A stretch of DNA of 8,416 bases from Candidatus Altarchaeota archaeon (GCA_018897475.1 JAHIKS010000090.1:1-8416), one strand, 5' to 3'. Counted from the first letter of the stretch, positions 1 to 5,124 are shown. A program made the numbers and translations. Notes: a model not told the origin generated them from the letters alone.

Positions 1-168
1 AGCGTTTTCTCTGCATTCAAAAGAGATTTTCCTATTCCTCTGCGAAGGCGGATAAAACAGCGAAGAAAACAAGAGGTCTTCGCTCGAGTATGTGACTACA
101 ACCTCAAAAGGTTATGCTACCTAAAGCACCTGGAGGAGATATTGGCTGTTGAGGTATGGGATGCGTGA
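1..168 (+). CDS. DDE transposase, C-terminal fragment (5' end outside window)
   Basis: An open frame runs from base 1 to a TGA at 166-168 and encodes 55 residues with no start codon in the window. The peptide begins SVFSAFKRDF, continues with an arginine-rich stretch, and carries RVCDYNLKRL near residues 29-38. This pattern (VFSxxKR, then basic residues, then YNLxRL) is what I know from the C-terminal end of IS4/IS5/IS1182-type DDE transposases, where the last catalytic Glu sits just before the first residue seen here. The assignment is by motif memory only, and the IS family is not determined. The gene ends 17 bases before the left 27-base repeat that flanks hicAB, so an IS end probably lies between about 169 and 187. 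Whether the element is intact cannot be judged because its upstream part is missing. Confidence 0.6.
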   Translation, partial: SVFSAFKRDFPIPLRRRIKQRRKQEVFARVCDYNLKRLCYLKHLEEILAVEVWDA

Positions 169-185
169 ATTATGTCCCAAAGCCG

Positions 186-212
186 GAACGTCCCCTGCAT
201 GCCGATAACGGC
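186..212. repeat. 27-base direct repeat, left copy, flanking hicAB
   Basis: This copy is identical over all 27 bases to 700-726, and identity stops at both ends. On the minus strand it encodes the same nine residues, AVIGMQGTF, as the hjc C-terminus, but here it is detached from any hjc body. It lies between the transposase stop and the hicA promoter region. It resembles one half of an attachment-site pair or an insertion-generated duplication. No integrase gene is visible in the window. Confidence 0.9.
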
Positions 213-214
213 AT
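199..214. repeat. Inverted repeat (6-base arms) at left repeat boundary
   Basis: ATGCCG (199-204) and CGGCAT (209-214) form perfect 6-base arms around ATAA. Most of this lies inside the 27-base repeat, but the last two bases of the right arm (213-214) are outside it. The right copy has GT at that place, so only the left copy has full arms. It could be a recombination or transposase recognition hairpin; this is inference. Confidence 0.4.
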
Positions 215-232
215 AAAATTCATATGGCAATG

Positions 233-240
233 TATTTAAT
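233..240 (+). promoter_or_regulatory. Candidate TATA box for hicAB
   Basis: TATTTAAT lies in an AT-rich stretch between the left repeat and hicA. With the usual archaeal spacing, transcription would start near 262, giving hicA a leader of about 11 bases. A second possible box is TATAATAG at 253-260, which is rather close to the start codon. No Shine-Dalgarno sequence precedes hicA. Confidence 0.3.
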
Positions 241-272
241 TCCATAATCAGATATAATAGTGACCAAATGCA

Positions 273-473
273 ATGAAGATACGCGATGCCCTTAAGATGA
301 TAAAAGCCGATGGCTGGTACTTGGTCGCAACCAAGGGTAGTCATCAGCAATACAAGCACCCAACCAAGCTGGGAAGGGTAACGATTGCAGGGCATCCGAG
401 CCATGAATTGGCCCCCGGCACACTAAATAGCATTTTAAAGCAAGCAAAACTAAAGAAAAAGGAGGTGAATTAA
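273..473 (+). CDS. hicA: HicA-family mRNA interferase toxin
   Basis: The 66-residue product has the length and motifs of HicA (YcfA-like) toxins, small double-stranded-RNA-binding-fold ribonucleases that cleave mRNA at the ribosome or free in the cytoplasm. The N-terminus MKIRDALKMIKADGW matches the family opening. GSHQQYKHP at residues 22-30 contains the catalytic histidine (His24). RVTIAGHPSHELAPGTLNSILKQA at 35-58 is the usual second half, quoted here only by its span. The basic tail is typical. The gene is followed two bases later by hicB, so the two are co-transcribed. The start is the first in-frame ATG and has no ribosome binding site, unlike hicB. Every family key residue I know is present, so the toxin looks intact. 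Confidence 0.9.
   Translation: MKIRDALKMIKADGWYLVATKGSHQQYKHPTKLGRVTIAGHPSHELAPGTLNSILKQAKLKKKEVN
461..468 (+). promoter_or_regulatory. Strong ribosome binding site of hicB
   Basis: GGAGGTGA at 461-468 is a near-complete match to the archaeal 16S anti-Shine-Dalgarno sequence, 7 bases before the hicB ATG and overlapping the hicA 3' end. hicA has no comparable site, so translation from the shared message should favour the antitoxin. Confidence 0.8.
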
Positions 474-475
474 AA

Positions 476-688
476 ATGTACAGATTTCTTGTCGTTATAG
501 AAAAGGCGGACGGAAATTATTCGGCTTACTCCCCTGACCTGCCGGGTTGCGTAGCGACTGGCGAGACTCATGAGGCGGCCGAGAAGAACATGCACGAGGC
601 TATTGAAATGCATGTGAAAGGGCTTCTGGAGGATAAAATACCTGTCCCCAAACCACACGCATTCGCCGAATACGTGGCCGTGGGATAG
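476..688 (+). CDS. hicB: HicB-family antitoxin (short form)
   Basis: The 70-residue protein carries the HicB signature: an N-terminal strand MYRFLVVIEK, then the motif YSAYSPDLPGCVATG (residues 15-29), followed by a helix EAAEKNMHEAIEMHVKGLLE. HicB antitoxins have a degraded RNase H-like fold and neutralise HicA by direct binding. Longer family members carry a C-terminal helix-turn-helix or ribbon-helix-helix domain that represses the operon. This one ends soon after the core domain, so autorepression by it alone is doubtful. The start is fixed by an excellent Shine-Dalgarno sequence 7 bases upstream. The gene ends 5 bases from the stop codon of hjc, which converges on it. Confidence 0.92.
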   Translation: MYRFLVVIEKADGNYSAYSPDLPGCVATGETHEAAEKNMHEAIEMHVKGLLEDKIPVPKPHAFAEYVAVG

Positions 689-693
689 GACAC

Positions 694-1086
694 TTATCTG
701 AACGTCCCCTGCATGCCGATAACGGCGTCCAGGGACAAGTAGTCGTCACTGATTGATATGGTGAACCTTTTCCTCTCCATCAACCCGCCGATTTCATAGA
801 ACCTCGGCTCCTTGCGCAGGAACTTTACTGCGATATACGCCCTGCCCCCGCTAACCCTGGAGAATTCGTGCAATGCCAGTATTGCGCCCTTGAGATGCAA
901 TTTCTCCCTGCCTGTTGATTTGCATTCAACGAGAATTATCTTCCCGTCCTTTGCCGCGATTAGGTCCGGGGCAGGCAGCGACGTATTCCCGCTTCCAGCG
1001 GACCTCATCGCAGCCCAGTCCCTTTCCCAGAAATCATGCACAAGAGCCCTCTCGAACTTTGCCCCCTTCTCATACCTTGTCATCAT
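694..1086 (-). CDS. hjc: Archaeal Holliday junction resolvase Hjc
   Basis: The product is a 130-residue nuclease that cuts four-way DNA junctions symmetrically during recombination and replication repair. The Hjc active-site pattern is complete: Glu12 in KGAKFERAL, the RSAGSG loop (28-33), Asp41 in PDLIA, then Glu54 and Lys56 in ECKS, followed by the helix and the strand GGRAYIAVKF (80-89). The length fits the family (about 120-140). Two ATG codons are adjacent at the start; either leaves Glu12 in place. The last ten residues (AVIGMQGTFR) are encoded largely by a 27-base repeat whose second copy lies beyond hicAB. An insertion has therefore occurred exactly at this gene's 3' end and may have supplied the present stop codon. 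The gene is divergent from the flavoprotein gene across 34 bases. Confidence 0.93.
   Translation of the reverse strand: MMTRYEKGAKFERALVHDFWERDWAAMRSAGSGNTSLPAPDLIAAKDGKIILVECKSTGREKLHLKGAILALHEFSRVSGGRAYIAVKFLRKEPRFYEIGGLMERKRFTISISDDYLSLDAVIGMQGTFR
700..726. repeat. 27-base direct repeat, right copy, inside hjc 3' end
   Basis: This is the second copy of the repeat at 186-212, with 487 bases between the copies holding only hicA, hicB and their promoter. The copy covers hjc codons 121-129 exactly on codon boundaries, and hjc adds one Arg codon and the stop before the cassette begins. Confidence 0.9.
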
Positions 1087-1120
1087 TTCTTATTTTGTAT
1101 TTAAACCAATAAATTAACAC
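1087..1120. promoter_or_regulatory. Divergent promoter region between hjc and the flavoprotein gene
   Basis: This 34-base AT-rich gap separates two divergent start codons. Read on the minus strand, TTTAAATA at 1098-1105 matches the archaeal box-A consensus well, but it is only about 15-18 bases from either start codon (measured from its centre) rather than about 26. A weaker AT-rich element at 1109-1116 (minus strand TTAATTTA) is better placed for leaderless hjc. Which element is used is uncertain. Confidence 0.35.
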
Positions 1121-1639
1121 ATGACAAAACTGGTCGTTCTGGGTGTCTGTGGGAGCGTTGCGGCAATAGAGTCGCCGAAGCTTGCCAGAGAGCTGGCGAG
1201 GAGGGGAATCTCCACCGTTTCTGTAATGTCAGCCTCAGCCAGAAGGATAATCCACCCCGACGTGATGGAGTGGGCCACCGACAGCGAGGTGATTACCGAG
1301 ATAACCGGGAAGGTGGAACACGTGAAGCTCTGCGGCGTGGGGGGGAAGGCATCCCTCCTGCTCATATGTCCCGCTACCGCAAACACCATATCCAAGATTG
1401 CGAACGGGATTGACGACACCCCGGTCACTACATTTGCTACAACTGCTCTTGGCTCCGGGATTCCCGTAGTCATTGTTCCCGCGATGCACTCCTCCATGTA
1501 CAAAAACCCGTTCGTTGTCGAGAACCTGAAAAAGCTGAAGAAGAACAAAGTCAGGGTCATAGAGCCAAGGTTCGAGGAGGACAAGGCAAAGCTTGCAGAT
1601 ATAAAGGAGATTGCTGATATAGTTTTAGAGGGGATATAA
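1121..1639 (+). CDS. Phosphopantothenoylcysteine decarboxylase-like flavoprotein (CoaC domain only)
   Basis: The 172-residue product is an FMN-dependent HFCD-family flavoprotein. It probably decarboxylates 4'-phospho-N-pantothenoylcysteine to 4'-phosphopantetheine in coenzyme A synthesis. The sequence shows an N-terminal nucleotide-binding turn VCGSVAA (9-15), the segment ITGKVEHVKL with the expected catalytic His67, CPATANTISKIANGI (83-97), and PAMHSSMYKNP (120-130), equivalent to the PxMNxxMW substrate motif of bacterial CoaBC. Asn of that motif is His123 here, a change I recall from archaeal homologues but cannot check. Most archaeal and bacterial enzymes are fused to a phosphopantothenate-cysteine ligase (CoaB). 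That half is absent: the frame stops at the usual linker and overlaps the next gene by one base. It could instead be a related flavoprotein of unknown substrate. Confidence 0.75.
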   Translation: MTKLVVLGVCGSVAAIESPKLARELARRGISTVSVMSASARRIIHPDVMEWATDSEVITEITGKVEHVKLCGVGGKASLLLICPATANTISKIANGIDDTPVTTFATTALGSGIPVVIVPAMHSSMYKNPFVVENLKKLKKNKVRVIEPRFEEDKAKLADIKEIADIVLEGI

Positions 1640-2229
1640 TGGTCAAAATAAATCTAGATGACGGAAGGGCGATGGTAAAGTTTGCAAGGAAGGCAATCGA
1701 GTCTCATTTCACGGGAGCGGAGATGAAGGCCCCCTGGGCAATAAAGGACATCCTTAAGAAAGACAAGGGAGTCTTCGTAACCCTGAAAGTCCATCCCGGA
1801 AAGGATATAAGGGGTCAGATGGGTTATACTGATGGCATAATGGAGCTGAGCCGCTCTCTGCCCGAGGCTGCCGAGTCCGCGGCATTCAGGGACTACAGGT
1901 TCCCCCCGCTCAGGAAGAGCGAGTTAAAGACAACACTTATCGAGGTATCCATGCTGACCAAACCGAAGCCCGCCAAGGGCGACCCGCTGGGTGAGATAGA
2001 GATAGGCAAGCACGGTCTTATTGTGAGCGACGGAAATTCCAAGGGCATACTCTTGCCCCAGCTTGCAGTGGAACGGGGTTGGAGCCCCAGGGAATTCCTA
2101 TCCAGAACGTGCATGAGGGGCCACCTCGAATCGGACGTCTGGAGGGAGCAGGGCACCGAAATCTACACGTTCAATGCCGAGACATTTGCCGAGGAGAAGC
2201 CGGGAGGAAAGATATCCCGTGTCAAGTAA
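1639..2229 (+). CDS. AMMECR1-domain protein
   Basis: The 196-residue product spans the full AMMECR1 domain, a family conserved in archaea and eukaryotes whose biochemical role is not established. Visible family blocks are IRGQMGY (57-63), the helix LPEAAESAAFRDYRFPPL (74-91), IEVSMLTKP (101-109), GKHGLIVSDG (123-132), GILLPQLAVERGW (136-148), REFLSRTCMRGHL (151-163) and IYTFNAETFAEEKPGG (175-190). The most conserved motif is usually (L/I)RGCIG. Here Cys is replaced by Gln and Ile by Met, while the second conserved Cys (Cys158) is kept. The ATG overlaps the stop of the preceding flavoprotein gene (TAATG), so translation is probably coupled. The 3' end overlaps the convergent ribK by 8 bases. 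Confidence 0.9.
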   Translation: MVKINLDDGRAMVKFARKAIESHFTGAEMKAPWAIKDILKKDKGVFVTLKVHPGKDIRGQMGYTDGIMELSRSLPEAAESAAFRDYRFPPLRKSELKTTLIEVSMLTKPKPAKGDPLGEIEIGKHGLIVSDGNSKGILLPQLAVERGWSPREFLSRTCMRGHLESDVWREQGTEIYTFNAETFAEEKPGGKISRVK

Positions 2230-2602
2230 TCCTTACTACTATCTCATCTCCATTCTTCAGTTCCAATTTTTCCCTGAGGTTGAATTCGCTTAAAATCTCA
2301 ATCTCGTGCCGGTGCTTGGTCCTCTCGGGAACAGTGATATAGCAGCCTTCGGCCCCATCACCAACAAGAATTTCAGCAGGGATGAATTCAACAGCGTTAA
2401 ACTCTTTCCCGTCTTTTTCGAACTTATCTATTCTATACCCCACATACTCCTTCATATCTGGAATTTCAAAATTCAGCTTGACATTCAGCGTGCCGAGGAA
2501 CGGTGCAAAGCCCAAATTTTCCCTAATCCTGTCGGAATACTCTCCGACATAATAAGAACCCTCTCCAAGGCCCGCAGTTATCCTCCCTCTTAACTCTGGC
2601 AT
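2222..2602 (-). CDS. ribK: CTP-dependent riboflavin kinase
   Basis: The 126-residue product belongs to the archaeal riboflavin kinase family (formerly DUF120; Methanocaldococcus MJ0056 type). It makes FMN from riboflavin using CTP rather than ATP. Motifs seen are GLGEGSYYVG (11-20) for the nucleotide loop; LGFAPFLGTLNVKL (30-43), with Thr38 and Asn40 in the place of the Mg-binding Thr/Asn pair; and PERTKHRHEIEILS (92-105), followed by NLREKLELKNGDEIVV. Some homologues carry an N-terminal helix-turn-helix domain; this is the catalytic domain alone. Its start codon overlaps the tfb stop by one base (TAATG on the minus strand), so it is the third gene of gar1-tfb-ribK. Its product, FMN, is the cofactor expected for the flavoprotein encoded in the convergent pair. 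Confidence 0.93.
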   Translation of the reverse strand: MPELRGRITAGLGEGSYYVGEYSDRIRENLGFAPFLGTLNVKLNFEIPDMKEYVGYRIDKFEKDGKEFNAVEFIPAEILVGDGAEGCYITVPERTKHRHEIEILSEFNLREKLELKNGDEIVVRIT

Positions 2603-3543
2603 TATACCTCTATCTCCAGTGAGTTTACCAGCTCCTCATAGCGATTCCTTATGGTTACCTCTGTAACTCCTGCTAGTTTGGTCGCTATCTCCTTCTGTGT
2701 CTGCTTGTCATTCGTGAGCCTTCCCGCAAGATATATTGCTGCTGCGGCAACTCCTGTGGGGCCCCGTCCGGACGTAATGCCCAGCGTTCTTGCCTTATCC
2801 AGTATCTCGATTGCCTTCGCCTCGGTCGCCCCGGAGAGCCCCAGCTTTGAGGCAAACCTCGGGACATAATCTATGGGCGTTGCTACGGGCATCTTCATAC
2901 TCAGCTTCCTGCACAGGAATCTATAACTGCGTCCGATGTCCTTCCTCTTCACACCGGAGGCCTCTTCAAGCTCCCCGAGAGTCTTCGGAAGCTGGCGCTG
3001 TCTGCATATGAGATATATTATTGCAGAGACAACGCTCTCAATCGATCTGCCTCGCACAAGTCCATTACTGACCGCCTTCCTGTAGAGCATCGCTGATTCC
3101 TCCTTGAGGTTGCCGGATATGTTCAGAAGGGCGCACATCCTGTCAAGCTCGGGAAGGGCTATGGACAGGTTCCTCTGTGTCGAGTCAGACATCCTGGAGC
3201 GCTTCTGCCACTTCCTCAGCCTGTAGAGCTGGGCCTTCCTCTCCGGTTGTACTGCCCCGCCCCTTATATCCCTGTCGTAGCGGTCAATCTCCGTTGTAAG
3301 GCCCTTGTTCAGCTTCGCGAATTTTATAGGGCCTCCTGTTCTTGACCTCTTACTCTTTTGATCGTCATCAAAGGCACGCCATTCAGGGCCGAAGTCGAAG
3401 AGCCGGTCATCGACAACAAATCCACAGCTCTTACATATCAGTTCTCCATGGGCGTAGTCGGTAATCATGATTGGGTTTTTGCAGGAGGGACACTCCTTCT
3501 TCTCATTTGCTAATTCCCCTCCCAACTCCCCCTTAGAAATCAT
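2602..3543 (-). CDS. tfb: Transcription initiation factor B (TFB)
   Basis: The 313-residue product is the archaeal TFIIB homologue that binds the TATA-binding protein, the BRE element and RNA polymerase at promoters. The N-terminal zinc ribbon has Cys18, Cys21, Cys37 and Cys40 (CPSC and CKSC). The B-reader region GPEWRAF (52-58) is followed by the linker NKGLTTEIDRYDRDIRG (79-95). Two cyclin-like repeats follow, about 115-210 and 215-313. The second ends with a helix-turn-helix, QKEIATKLAGVTEVTIRNRY (283-302), that contacts BRE. About 15 residues precede the first zinc Cys; the start is supported by the ATGA overlap with gar1. All main elements are intact, so it is probably a functional general factor. 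Archaea often carry several tfb genes, and whether this is the main one cannot be seen here. Confidence 0.97.
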   Translation of the reverse strand: MISKGELGGELANEKKECPSCKNPIMITDYAHGELICKSCGFVVDDRLFDFGPEWRAFDDDQKSKRSRTGGPIKFAKLNKGLTTEIDRYDRDIRGGAVQPERKAQLYRLRKWQKRSRMSDSTQRNLSIALPELDRMCALLNISGNLKEESAMLYRKAVSNGLVRGRSIESVVSAIIYLICRQRQLPKTLGELEEASGVKRKDIGRSYRFLCRKLSMKMPVATPIDYVPRFASKLGLSGATEAKAIEILDKARTLGITSGRGPTGVAAAAIYLAGRLTNDKQTQKEIATKLAGVTEVTIRNRYEELVNSLEIEV

Positions 3544-3758
3544 TTTTTGCCTGACTTTATGACAAGATAAGGGGAGTCAACCCTCCCTATGACGTCGAAG
3601 ATTCTCCCCTTTCTGGAACCAAGAGAAATCCTCTTTCCGTATAAGTGTGATGCAGAGCCCAAGTCCCTGGGCACATCAGAATCCGGGAAAGAAGCAACCA
3701 CTTCATTTCCTATCTCAGAAACAACCCTGCCGATTTTCAGGCCAGAAGCTTTAGGCAT
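3540..3758 (-). CDS. gar1: H/ACA RNA-protein complex subunit Gar1
   Basis: The 72-residue product is a small beta-barrel protein of the Gar1 family. It joins Cbf5, Nop10 and L7Ae on H/ACA guide RNAs and helps release substrate during rRNA pseudouridylation. The recognisable core is GRIFDVIGRVDSPYLVIK at residues 51-68, corresponding to the family pattern G(K/R)xxDVxGxVxxPYxxVK. The length is that of archaeal Gar1, which lacks the glycine/arginine-rich tails of eukaryotes. The stop overlaps the tfb start by four bases (ATGA), so the two are translationally coupled. The gar1-tfb pairing is, as I recall, common in euryarchaeal genomes. A TATA-like element is centred about 28 bases before the start codon, consistent with a leaderless transcript. 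Confidence 0.88.
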   Translation of the reverse strand: MPKASGLKIGRVVSEIGNEVVASFPDSDVPRDLGSASHLYGKRISLGSRKGRIFDVIGRVDSPYLVIKSGKK

Positions 3759-3782
3759 GTTAGATATAACTAAAGTATCCTA

Positions 3783-3790
3783 TATTAATA
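3783..3790. promoter_or_regulatory. Palindromic TATA-like element shared by gar1 operon and M42 peptidase
   Basis: TATTAATA is its own reverse complement and lies in the 49-base gap (3759-3807) between two divergent start codons. Its centre is about 28 bases from the gar1 ATG and about 21 from the peptidase ATG. The overlapping octamer at 3781-3788 (minus strand TTAATATA) is 26 bases from gar1. No other AT-rich box in the gap is better spaced for both genes, so one element probably serves both directions. Confidence 0.5.
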
Positions 3791-3807
3791 AATCATAGAA
3801 CACGAAA

Positions 3808-4839
3808 ATGAAACTTCTTGAAGAATTATGCATAGCAGCGGGAATTTCCGGTTTTGAGGGCGATATCGCAAAAATCATGCAGCGGGAACTGGGCAAGAGC
3901 TGCGATTCCGTTGAGACCGACAACTTCGGAAACATCATAGCAAGCAAGGGCAAGGGAAAGATGAAGATTATGCTTGCGGCGCACCTCGATGAGATAGGCC
4001 TTATGGTGAAATACATATCCAAGGAGGGATTCATAAACTTTGTCAAGATAGGGGGCATAGACGACCGCTCTCTCATGGGGCAGCGGGTCATTGTAAAGGC
4101 AAAGAAGGGTGACGTCCCTGGAATCATCGGCTCCAAGCCGCCGCATCTTCAAAAAGACGAGGAGCGCAAACAGGTAATCAAGCACGAAGACCTCTTCATT
4201 GACATAGGGGCCAAGGACGACAAGGACGCAAATAAGAGAATCGAAATCGGCGACCCAATAATATTCGAGCCGAATTTTGCAGGGCTTGGGAACAATCTTT
4301 ACTACGGGAAGGCAGTGGACGACCGGCTTGGCTGTTATATCCTGGCTAAGGTAATGGAAAAGATTCCAAAGGACATAAATGCCACCGTCTATGCAGTTGG
4401 CACGGCTCAGGAGGAGACCGGGCTGAAAGGAGCCAGGGTTTCTGCATTTAAGATAGACCCGGACTATGCATTTGCCATCGACACTACCATAGCCGGCGGG
4501 ACCCCCCAGATAAAGGAGACCGAATCCAACCTGAAGGTGGGGAACGGCCCTGCAATCACCATAACCGAGGCCTCTGGTCGGGGCGTAGTAACTCATCCAA
4601 AACTCAGGGAGCTTTTGATAAATGAGGCAAAGAAGAACAAAATCCCCTACCAGATTGACGTCCTTGAGGGCGGGATGACGGACGGAGCGATAATATATCT
4701 AACAAGAGAGGGCATTCCAACGGGAGTCGTTTCCATCCCCTGCAGATACATCCATGCGCCCAGCGGAGTGTTCAGCATGAAGGACGTTGACAACGCAATA
4801 AAACTCCTGATAAAGGCCCTGACCAATTTCAGGGTTTAA
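3808..4839 (+). CDS. M42-family metallo-aminopeptidase (TET type)
   Basis: The 343-residue product is an intact M42 (FrvX/endoglucanase-M-like) aminopeptidase. These enzymes form dodecameric tetrahedral particles that trim peptides released by the proteasome and other proteases. All metal and catalytic residues are visible: His59 and Asp61 (AAHLDEIG), Asp171 (KAVDDRLG), the Glu202-Glu203 pair (AQEETGLKGA), Asp225 (AIDTT) and His316 (RYIHAPSG). The dimerisation (PDZ-like) insert occupies about residues 70-160. Substrate preference (glutamyl, lysyl or leucyl type) cannot be decided from sequence reading. There is no signal peptide, so it is cytosolic. It has no Shine-Dalgarno sequence and a TATA-like element about 21-24 bases upstream, which suggests a leaderless message. 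Downstream there is a T-run and then the AT-rich island. Confidence 0.95.
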   Translation: MKLLEELCIAAGISGFEGDIAKIMQRELGKSCDSVETDNFGNIIASKGKGKMKIMLAAHLDEIGLMVKYISKEGFINFVKIGGIDDRSLMGQRVIVKAKKGDVPGIIGSKPPHLQKDEERKQVIKHEDLFIDIGAKDDKDANKRIEIGDPIIFEPNFAGLGNNLYYGKAVDDRLGCYILAKVMEKIPKDINATVYAVGTAQEETGLKGARVSAFKIDPDYAFAIDTTIAGGTPQIKETESNLKVGNGPAITITEASGRGVVTHPKLRELLINEAKKNKIPYQIDVLEGGMTDGAIIYLTREGIPTGVVSIPCRYIHAPSGVFSMKDVDNAIKLLIKALTNFRV

Positions 4840-4845
4840 TAGTAA

Positions 4846-4855
4846 GGTTTTTATT
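4846..4855 (+). terminator. T-run terminator after the M42 peptidase gene
   Basis: GGTTTTTATT begins seven bases after the peptidase stop codon. Archaeal RNA polymerase commonly terminates at short T-runs without a hairpin. Evidence is limited to position and composition. Confidence 0.4.
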
Positions 4856-4857
4856 GC

Positions 4858-4887
4858 GGTATTTATTAATAAGTTAACAATAATACC
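4858..4887. promoter_or_regulatory. Promoter of the membrane-protein island with inverted repeat
   Basis: GGTATT (4858-4863) and AATACC (4882-4887) form inverted arms, and three more inner base pairs form if one T is bulged. The palindrome TTATTAATAA (4863-4872), a good TATA-like box, lies between the arms. Usual spacing from the box puts transcription start near 4892, just before a GGTGG ribosome binding site at 4894-4898 and the ATG at 4906. The nested symmetry could be an operator for a repressor; that is inference. Confidence 0.4.
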
Positions 4888-4905
4888 TTTATTGGTGGAT
4901 GTAAA

Positions 4906-5094
4906 ATGGATAAAAAAACTATAGACACGCTATTTTCAGTTGCATTAGTTTTGTTGACTGTACCCTTGTTAGGGATAGCATTGGCTTTAGTTACAATTAA
5001 TCCTCTATTAATTTTGACGGCGTATGCGGCTATATTATCTTTTGGGATGGCATGTGCTGGATTGAATAGATTAGAGCGTCTAGCAACAAGTTAG
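4906..5094 (+). CDS. Small membrane protein, unknown function
   Basis: I do not recognise a family. The 62-residue product has two likely transmembrane helices, about residues 9-30 and 33-53, joined by a very short turn (NP), so it would form a hairpin in the membrane with both ends on one side. The N-terminus is MDKKTID and the C-terminus has two Arg and one Glu, so by the positive-inside rule both ends should be cytoplasmic. The ATG has a GGTGG ribosome binding site 7 bases upstream. Codon use (TTA, TTG, ATT, GTA) and GC (about 38% in the row 4921-4980) contrast with the GC-richer flanking genes. It is the first of three co-directional membrane genes. Confidence 0.65.
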   Translation: MDKKTIDTLFSVALVLLTVPLLGIALALVTINPLLILTAYAAILSFGMACAGLNRLERLATS

Positions 5095-5124
5095 CTTCAG
5101 AGTACATAGTGATATAGCGGCAGG

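Noticed and set aside
117..404. 95-residue minus-strand open frame covering the left repeat and hicA
   Set aside because: It is antisense to hicA and to the transposase end, and shares only the nine repeat-encoded residues with Hjc. It is best read as a shadow; only the repeat part is informative.
1114..1584. 156-residue minus-strand open frame opposite the flavoprotein gene
   Set aside because: It has hydrophobic, Ser/Thr-rich shadow composition and is fully covered by a well-supported flavoprotein gene.
3826..4596. 256-residue minus-strand open frame opposite the M42 peptidase
   Set aside because: The plus-strand frame has all catalytic residues of a known family; the opposite frame is a composition shadow with no recognisable motif.
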